Origin: Luteolibacter luteus
GTDB taxonomy: Bacteria; Verrucomicrobiota; Verrucomicrobiia; Verrucomicrobiales; Akkermansiaceae
Reading direction: 5' to 3'
Assembly (NCBI RefSeq): GCF_012913485.1
Contig: NZ_CP051774.1
Span: forward strand, 2,232,001-2,296,000
DNA length: 64,000 bases
The notes beneath the pieces are model-generated. The model did no database searches. It saw only the letters and a program-made list of their open reading frames with translations, and was not told the origin of the DNA. Within the stretch, counting starts at the first letter, position 1, and each line of letters starts with the position of its first letter. Positions 58,766 to 64,000 of the stretch are shown piece after piece. A program made the position numbers and the translations under genes.

Positions 58766-59521
58766 TCAGACCGCAAACTCCCTCGCCCCTTCATCCTCCT
58801 TCTTGTCACCCGCGAGAGTTTCGATGAGGTCTTTCTGGATGACCGCGGCCTCGGACTCCCGGCATTTTACGAAGCGCATGATATCCCCTTTTGTAAGACC
58901 GCCGTAGCTCTTCCTCACCCGCTTTGTCGTATTGGTCGCATCCCCGTCGATCTCGATGAACTCATCCATCGTGCGGAAACGCTTCTTAGGGCAAGAGGTG
59001 CGTTGAGCTTGCCACGCGGTGACATGTCGCTCATGCGCGGCAATCATCTCCTTCATGCTGATATCCGGAGAAAGGTAGTGCCGGTCTTCATTGGGCGGTG
59101 ATTCGAGCATGCTCATGCTCGCAAGATTCATGGTGAGCACGCTCGTTTCGTCCGCAAAGAAGGTCTGCAGGGCAACGCTTCTCAGCGTCGAAGGAGCCTT
59201 GGTGAGGAACCTCAGGCACAGCCGGGTCCAGAGGCGCGGATGAGTCCGGAAAAGCGTAATCGCGGTATCTTCCCGTCCGTTCACCATGCAACGGACAAAG
59301 GTTCTCTGCTCATCTGATGACGACTGGCCGGAAGGGGACACCATGTGCCCATCTCCAAGGAGCCTCGCACCCTCCGCTTCGAACTCTTTCTGAATCCTTT
59401 CATACCACCGGAAGTCCTGTCGAGGATACTGCTTCCGGGCATCACAAGTCACCATCACCTCGGTATTCGGGGTAACGAGTTTCATAGCCATCGACAGGAG
59501 GATCTCGAATCGCTTGTCCAT
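58766..59521 (-). CDS. hypothetical protein, convergent to the operon
   Basis: 251 aa, MDKRFEILLSMAMKLVTPNT. VMVTCDARKQYPRQDFRWYE, ALQTFFADETSVLTMNLASM and RSESEAAVIQKDLIETL are mixed alpha/beta and polar. No motif was recognised. It ends 4 nt from the methyltransferase stop, tail to tail, so its relation to the operon is unclear. ATG at 59,485 is an alternative start. Function unknown. Confidence 0.55.
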   Translation of the reverse strand: MDKRFEILLSMAMKLVTPNTEVMVTCDARKQYPRQDFRWYERIQKEFEAEGARLLGDGHMVSPSGQSSSDEQRTFVRCMVNGREDTAITLFRTHPRLWTRLCLRFLTKAPSTLRSVALQTFFADETSVLTMNLASMSMLESPPNEDRHYLSPDISMKEMIAAHERHVTAWQAQRTSCPKKRFRTMDEFIEIDGDATNTTKRVRKSYGGLTKGDIMRFVKCRESEAAVIQKDLIETLAGDKKEDEGAREFAV

Positions 59522-59643
59522 GATATTTCATCGGAGTTGAGTGATACCACTGACACTTGTAAAGCGCTGGCTAGTTCCCCGAGCGAGATCCGGCGAGGAA
59601 GACTCGCTCTTGCATTCCGATCCGCTCCCGCCACGTTCCCGGC

Positions 59644-60192
59644 GTGCATCGCAAGCCCCTGCTCGACCAACTCGCCGTCTATGCGGAAACGCATCCGGAG
59701 GAAGCCGCCACCATCCAGCGTTTCATCGCCTTCGTGGAGACCCGGCCTGAGTGCTTCGAGCGCTCCTTGCTAGAGGGCCACATTACCGGATCGGCATGGA
59801 TCGTCGATCAGGGTGGAGCGAAGGTGCTCCTGACCCATCACCGGAAGCTCGACGCCTGGCTTCAGCTCGGTGGACATGCCGATGGCGATCCCGATGTGCT
59901 GGCGGTCGCGCTGAAGGAGGCGGAGGAAGAATCGGGTCTCAATGGCTTCGAAGCAGTGACGGAAGGAATCTTCGATTTGGATATCCACCCGATCCCGGAA
60001 CGAAAGGGCGTGCCGGAGCATCTCCACTACGATGTGCGCTATGTCCTGCGAGCTACCGGGAGCACCGACTATGTGGTGAGCGAAGAGTCCCATGACCTGC
60101 GGTGGGTGTCGCTGGACGAAGTCGCCACTCTTACGACGGATGCCTCGATGCTTCGGATGGTCGAAAAGTGGCGGTCAAAAATCGCCGGTTGA
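59644..60192 (+). CDS. Nudix hydrolase
   Basis: 182 aa, MHRKPLLDQLAVYAETHPEE. Nudix box: LQLGGHADGDPDVLAVALKE followed by AEEESGL, with the G-x5-...-K-E-x-x-E-E-x-G-L order; the usual Glu after G-x5 is Pro/Asp here. The C-terminal part WVSLDEVATL supports the fold. It hydrolyses a nucleoside diphosphate-linked substrate. A promoter for the next gene overlaps its last codons. Function generic. Confidence 0.75.
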   Translation: MHRKPLLDQLAVYAETHPEEAATIQRFIAFVETRPECFERSLLEGHITGSAWIVDQGGAKVLLTHHRKLDAWLQLGGHADGDPDVLAVALKEAEEESGLNGFEAVTEGIFDLDIHPIPERKGVPEHLHYDVRYVLRATGSTDYVVSEESHDLRWVSLDEVATLTTDASMLRMVEKWRSKIAG

Positions 60193-60218
60193 CATGCAAC
60201 CATTTGGTTGCCTATTTT
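60189..60218 (+). promoter_or_regulatory. ArsR promoter with overlapping operator
   Basis: TTGACA at 60,189-60,194 and TATTTT at 60,213-60,218 (18-nt spacer) surround a perfect inverted repeat GCAACCA-TT-TGGTTGC at 60,196-60,211. The ATG at 60,225 is 7 nt past the -10, so the mRNA may be leaderless. The repeat is a likely ArsR binding site for self-repression. Confidence 0.65.
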
Positions 60219-60224
60219 CCCGAC

Positions 60225-60536
60225 ATGGATGACGTCTTCAAGGCCTTGGCTGATGAAAGCCGACGGGCATTGCTGGACCGGCTCCATGCCCGGAACGGAC
60301 AGACGCTTGGCGAACTGTGCGACGGGCTCGACATGACCCGGCAGGCGGTGACGAAACACCTCGGGATTCTCGAGGCCGCGAACCTCGTCGCCACCGTGAA
60401 GCGGGGTCGAGAGAAGCTGCACTATCTCAATCCGGTGCCGATCCATGAGATCGGTGTCCGCTGGATCGGGAAATTCGAAGTGCAGCGTCTCGACACCCTC
60501 GCCGAACTAAAACGCAACCTCGAACGAGACCAGTAG
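60225..60536 (+). CDS. ArsR-family regulator
   Basis: 103 aa from the ATG at 60,225 (MDDVFKALADESRRALLDRL). Winged HTH: LGELCDGLDMTRQAVTKHLG and ILEAANLVATVKRGREKLHY. The C-terminal VRWIGKFEVQRLDTLAELKR fits ArsR members linked to AHSA1/SRPBCC genes. It precedes two such genes by 2 nt, forming the usual cassette. Confidence 0.85.
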   Translation: MDDVFKALADESRRALLDRLHARNGQTLGELCDGLDMTRQAVTKHLGILEAANLVATVKRGREKLHYLNPVPIHEIGVRWIGKFEVQRLDTLAELKRNLERDQ

Positions 60537-60538
60537 CC

Positions 60539-60991
60539 ATGAGCACTCCGAAACTTGTTTACGTCACACAGATCCGCACCACCCCCGCGGAGCTCTGGAA
60601 AGCCCTGACCGATCCGGATTTCATCCGCCAATATTGGTTCGGCTGCACCAACACATCCTCTTGGAAAGAGGGGGACCCGATCGAAAGCCGGGATCCCGAT
60701 GGATCAATCGCCTGGCAGGGGAAGATCCTGAAGAGCGTACCCGAAGAGGAGCTCGTCTTCACCTTCGACTCGAAGAACATCGAGCACTCCGAGAAGCCCT
60801 CGCGCGTCAGCTTCAAAATCGACCGGCTGCCGCAAGCTATGCAGCTCACGATCACGCATGATGAGTTTCCGGAAGTCAGCGCCGTCCGCGACCGCGTCTC
60901 GAATGGCTGGCCTTCGATCATCGAGAATATCAGGTCCCTCTTGGAAACCGGGCAACTGGTGGATCACAAAGTCTCCTGCAAGGCATCCTAA
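60539..60991 (+). CDS. AHSA1/SRPBCC-like protein 1
   Basis: 150 aa, MSTPKLVYVTQIRTTPAELW. START/AHSA1-like fold with PAELWKALTDPDFIRQYWFG, SWKEGDPIESRDPDGSIAWQ and LLETGQLVDHKV. It lies 2 nt after arsR and is about half identical to the next gene: a tandem duplicate. It may bind a hydrophobic ligand sensed with ArsR. Function uncertain. Confidence 0.8.
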   Translation: MSTPKLVYVTQIRTTPAELWKALTDPDFIRQYWFGCTNTSSWKEGDPIESRDPDGSIAWQGKILKSVPEEELVFTFDSKNIEHSEKPSRVSFKIDRLPQAMQLTITHDEFPEVSAVRDRVSNGWPSIIENIRSLLETGQLVDHKVSCKAS

Positions 60992-61002
60992 ACACCACTG
61001 CC

Positions 61003-61467
61003 ATGAGTGCTCCAAAACTTGTTTACGTTACCCTGATCCGCACCACGCCAGGGGAACTCTGGAAGGCCCTGACCGATCCGGACTTCATCCAGCAATACTG
61101 GTTCGGGCGCCGGAACACCTCGTCTTGGAAAGAAGGCGAAGTCATCCAGAGTTACGGGCCGCAGGGCGAGCTCGAATGGGATGGCAAGATCCTCAAGAGC
61201 GTGCCCGGGAAGGAAGTCGTTTTCACCTTCCACGACCTGGAAACCGACGAAGCACCCTCGCGAGTCAGTTTCAAGATCGAACCGCTCGGTGGCGGCACGA
61301 TGCCTCAGGGCGATGCCGTGCAGCTCACCGTGACTCATGATGACTTCATCGAAGACAGCAGGGTCCTCGAGGGCGTGTCCCATGGCTGGCCCGCGATCCT
61401 CAGCAGCTTGAAATCGCTCCTCGAAACGGGACGTTCGCTGGATCTCGGCTGGAAGGGAGACGAGTGA
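61003..61467 (+). CDS. AHSA1/SRPBCC-like protein 2
   Basis: 154 aa, MSAPKLVYVTLIRTTPGELW. Tandem duplicate of the previous protein: ELWKALTDPDFIQQYWFGRR, SWKEGEVIQSYG and ILKSVPGKEVVFTF match at once. It starts 11 nt later. Same inferred role. Confidence 0.8.
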   Translation: MSAPKLVYVTLIRTTPGELWKALTDPDFIQQYWFGRRNTSSWKEGEVIQSYGPQGELEWDGKILKSVPGKEVVFTFHDLETDEAPSRVSFKIEPLGGGTMPQGDAVQLTVTHDDFIEDSRVLEGVSHGWPAILSSLKSLLETGRSLDLGWKGDE

Positions 61468-61495
61468 ATCAGCTCCCTCCCGGCGGAACGGGCTG

Positions 61496-62809
61496 CTAGA
61501 CCGCCATCTCCAGCCCGTTCCGATGAGCCCACTCTTCAATGATGGAGCGCTCGAGGGGAAACGGCCAACGATTCCACTTTCCGCGGAGCTGCACGATACG
61601 ACGGCTTTCGCGGTGAACCTCGATGGTGACGTGAGGAATGATCTTGTCGCTGTCCTCCCCGGCAGGTCGTCTAGCCAAGCTGAAGATCGCGCATCTTCCT
61701 GCATGGCAGGCACGCCAATAGCCCTCGACACAATGCCTCATTGCATCCCCTTCCCGCGCCAATCTGGCGTGGCAACGAAGTTCCACAATCGTCCATCCGA
61801 AGAGCTCTCCAAGCCCGGTCCGGCGGATGATTTCGAAAGCGGAAACACCCTCCATCGGATCCCAGCGGGAGTTGGAAAAATGCCTCAGCTCCGCCCTCAG
61901 GCCTGAGCGTGTCAGCTGCTTGTCGCGAAAGCGGATCCCGTTTGCCTCAGCGGCATTCAACAAGGATTGCCAACGGCGATAGCAGTGACCTCTCAAGTCC
62001 GGAAGCGAGTGATCGAGCAACCAGCCGGCACGCTGCTCGTGCCCGTGATCCAGCAGATCCACCACGAGATCCGCAATGATCCCGAAATCGGAGGGCTCAA
62101 ACCCGGGACACGCGGCGACTTTCTCCAGAAGCCTCGACCAGATCGCCTCGTTCGATAAGCGCTTGGCCATCGAGCTTGCGAGAACCTCACCGACCAATTC
62201 CTCCTTCGCGCCCAAGGCCCGAAGCTGCCCCCATCGGAACGCTTGTACGAGATCCAAATGTGCCGGCGAATCCATCGCAAGATGGATGGCCCGGCGGGAG
62301 AGTCCGCGGGGAAGGTCCAAGGCACTACGCCAGCTTCCTCCCTCCGCGATGTGGCAATACCAACGACGCTCCTTCCGGACGAGGTCTCCGGGTAGCATCC
62401 AGACCGAATCCATAAAGGCGGGCACCGGCCATTTCGCAAAAAGATGCCGCAGCAGGCTGGACCACTGCTCTTCGACTGGAAGATCGGAGCCGGGATTCCA
62501 ATCCTGAGGTGAGCGGATCCAATTGCATGAAAATGCTGCCACCCGGATCAATGCAGGGACCATCTGGCGGCTCAAGGTGTGAGCTGTTGAAAGCAAATCG
62601 CTCTTTCTGGCTACCGGCAGGAACAGCTCCCTGCAAAAAGGGCGCAAGAGATCCGTCAACTTGGCCTTCCTGTAGAAGGCGCGGTTAAGAATGCGACAGG
62701 ATTTACGAAAGTGAAGATTGCGGATTTTGGACGCAATCCAAGGCTGCCCTTCGATGATAGGGACAAGCACGGACACGTCCGCCTCCCGCGAGGCGGAAGA
62801 TGGATTCAT
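61496..62809 (-). CDS. PcfJ-domain protein
   Basis: 437 aa from the ATG at 62,809 (MNPSSASREADVSVLVPIIE); a TTG at 62,866 would extend it. The C-terminal part has LAREGDAMRHCVEGYWRACH then CAIFSLARR and VTIEVHRESRRIVQLRGKWN, the PcfJ domain found in plasmid and mobile-associated proteins. The rest is helical. PcfJ proteins have no firmly known activity. Monocistronic on the minus strand. Confidence 0.7.
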   Translation of the reverse strand: MNPSSASREADVSVLVPIIEGQPWIASKIRNLHFRKSCRILNRAFYRKAKLTDLLRPFCRELFLPVARKSDLLSTAHTLSRQMVPALIRVAAFSCNWIRSPQDWNPGSDLPVEEQWSSLLRHLFAKWPVPAFMDSVWMLPGDLVRKERRWYCHIAEGGSWRSALDLPRGLSRRAIHLAMDSPAHLDLVQAFRWGQLRALGAKEELVGEVLASSMAKRLSNEAIWSRLLEKVAACPGFEPSDFGIIADLVVDLLDHGHEQRAGWLLDHSLPDLRGHCYRRWQSLLNAAEANGIRFRDKQLTRSGLRAELRHFSNSRWDPMEGVSAFEIIRRTGLGELFGWTIVELRCHARLAREGDAMRHCVEGYWRACHAGRCAIFSLARRPAGEDSDKIIPHVTIEVHRESRRIVQLRGKWNRWPFPLERSIIEEWAHRNGLEMAV

Positions 62810-63061
62810 AACAAGACCAATTCGGATTCTCGAATCAGCCCGCACACAGTCCTGCACGGAGAGCAAGAGTGGTCAGGCCAAGAGGCATCCCTCCTCAAAT
62901 AGGGATGCACTTCCAAAGGCCGCACGAGATCGCGCGGCCCTTAGAATCACGAATGGTAAGACGCCAGAAGCATGACGGGACGGGACATACACGGAGCTCC
63001 CTGCCGAATCAATCCGAAACCCTCAAGGCGGACGGGGCTCGACTCGGCTGCCGCCATCTGG

Positions 63062-63424
63062 ATGGATCGGCCCATGGAAATTGACGCGGAGCTGGAAGCG
63101 GCAGCACGAGCCGCAGGAGTAGGCCGCGGGGAGAAACACATCTTCCTCTGCGCCGATGCCTCGAAGCCGAAGTGTTGCGATCCCGCGATTGGCCTGCAGT
63201 CGTGGGACTTTCTCAAGCGCCGGCTCGGGGAGCTTGGCAAGGAAGCGCCGCTCATCCTGCGCACGAAAGCGGATTGCCTTCGCGTGTGCATCCGGGGGCC
63301 TGTCGCGGTCGTTTATCCGGACGGCGTGTGGTATCACTCCTGCACGCCAGAGGTACTCGATCGCGTGGTCACCGAGCACCTGTTAGGCGGATCGCCCGTG
63401 GAAGAATTCCGGATCCGGGCCTGA
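63062..63424 (+). CDS. thioredoxin-like 2Fe-2S ferredoxin
   Basis: 120 aa from the ATG at 63,062 (MDRPMEIDAELEAAARAAGV); an upstream start at 62,972 is also open. Cysteines in HIFLCADASKPKCCDPAIG and ADCLRVCIRGPVAVVYPDG fit the thioredoxin-fold 2Fe-2S family, with the final HSCTPEVLDRVVTEHLLGG helix. It acts as an electron carrier. Genomic partners are not evident here. Confidence 0.75.
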   Translation: MDRPMEIDAELEAAARAAGVGRGEKHIFLCADASKPKCCDPAIGLQSWDFLKRRLGELGKEAPLILRTKADCLRVCIRGPVAVVYPDGVWYHSCTPEVLDRVVTEHLLGGSPVEEFRIRA

Positions 63425-63428
63425 GAGA

Positions 63429-64000
63429 TCATTCCCATTCCATTTCCAAAAGCGTCACCCCTTGCCTTGGCAGGGTGAGCATCACGGCGGAGAGATTCTC
63501 TTCTTCGATGAAGCGCGGCTCCTCCTTGAGCTCCGCAAGCTTGCAAGCGTCTTCAAGCTCCGTGATCTGCTGAGCGGTCGGCTGCTGCGGTGAACCCATC
63601 GCTTGCCACGCCGTGAAGGAATTCGAATGCGTCTCATCGACAAGGTAACGCTTCACTTTCGGCAAGCCCTTCGGTGCCCCAAGCAAATCGACACGCACCT
63701 CGGCATCCGGGCCCCGGAGATCGTCATCATGATAGTGCCAGACGAGCACGGTCATCTTCTTGCCCTTCATCGCCGCGAGCGCCGAGACATCCGGCTTGCC
63801 GCGGACTCCGGAGCGCAGCATGTCCGGCAGCGACACCGCGGAATCGCTCGCCACCGGCAGCCGCAGTCCATCCATCTTCGAAAACATGCGGAAGACATTC
63901 AGCACCGGCTTGTCGATGCCATTCGTCGCGAGAGAGCGAAAGCCCGCGAAGTAAGGTTGATCTTCGAACTCAAAGGCCCAGGTGAGTGCCCCTTCCAGAT
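63429..64000 (-). CDS. GH39-like glycosidase C-terminal part, start outside window
   Basis: An open frame continues to the right edge, so only the C-terminal about 190 residues are seen. FEFEDQPYFAGFRSLATNGI, DKPVLNVFRMFSKMDG and VLVWHYHDDDLRGPDAEVRV are typical of GH39 beta-xylosidases, with the C-terminal beta-sandwich. It likely hydrolyses xylosides. The ATG/GTG near 63,905 is internal, not the true start. Confidence 0.65.
   Translation of the reverse strand, partial: LEGALTWAFEFEDQPYFAGFRSLATNGIDKPVLNVFRMFSKMDGLRLPVASDSAVSLPDMLRSGVRGKPDVSALAAMKGKKMTVLVWHYHDDDLRGPDAEVRVDLLGAPKGLPKVKRYLVDETHSNSFTAWQAMGSPQQPTAQQITELEDACKLAELKEEPRFIEEENLSAVMLTLPRQGVTLLEMEWE

Overview
The window looks like chromosome of a verrucomicrobial bacterium (Luteolibacter-like). 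The grounds are a PEP-CTERM protein with a VPEPGSLLL sorting tail, paralogous helical-repeat proteins rich in W-x-x-x-DP-x-A-A motifs, GC-rich codon use, many ATGA-coupled genes and few strong Shine-Dalgarno sites. No species is assigned.

Positions 1 to about 39.08 kb are the right-hand part of an integrated siphovirus-like prophage; its left end lies outside the window. Nearly all virion genes are on the minus strand, so the phage map reads right to left. At 33.2 kb is a plus-strand CI/LexA-type repressor, followed leftward by small regulators (30.4-33.1 kb), a replication protein and DnaB-type helicase (27.0-29.2 kb), terminase (23.5-25.6 kb), a lysis cassette (22.2-23.5 kb), tail fibres (15.3-19.3 kb), a Mu/B3-like head module (7.1-15.2 kb: DUF935-type portal, MuF, gpG-like, protease/scaffold, decoration protein, capsid, gp36 and gp37 homologues) and tail genes (1-6.6 kb). 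Cargo genes sit between modules: a PEP-CTERM protein, two paralogous two-TM proteins, two tandem 75-aa proteins, a small TM peptide coupled to a WYL-like protein, and at the right end (34.0-38.9 kb) two predicted nucleases, a zincin-like protein and a three-gene TIGR04255 module. The boundary is a 49-bp 3' fragment of tRNA-Gly(GCC) at 39,078-39,126, still followed by the tRNA's terminator. No integrase or transposase is in view.

A 16-bp motif (plus strand CGGAGTGGTCCCCGGT) recurs in the late region on one strand. Six copies lie 44-47 nt before the start codons that head late gene blocks, one lies 35 nt before such a start, and one is inside the protease/scaffold gene. It is a candidate phage late-promoter or regulator site.

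From 39.1 kb onward is host chromosome: a CHRD-domain secreted protein, an outer-membrane barrel protein, PhoD phosphatase, small paralogous proteins, two tandem helical-repeat membrane-anchored proteins, PrmA-like methyltransferase, an aminotransferase and a FUSC transporter. Then comes a compact eight-gene operon (53.5-58.8 kb) encoding a KASIII-like enzyme with an altered catalytic triad, an SDR/thioester-reductase-like enzyme, two acyl carrier proteins, an amino acid:[carrier protein] ligase homologue, two ferritin-like diiron proteins and a methyltransferase. This reads as a small biosynthetic pathway that loads an amino acid on a carrier protein, and I do not recognise it as a described cluster. 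Further on are a Nudix hydrolase, an ArsR regulator with two tandem AHSA1-like proteins, a PcfJ-like protein, a 2Fe-2S ferredoxin and the C-terminus of a GH39-like glycosidase. Two intergenic elements at 45.97-46.10 and 48.75-48.87 kb share a 32-nt hairpin, a second covarying stem and a terminator, and may be small RNAs.
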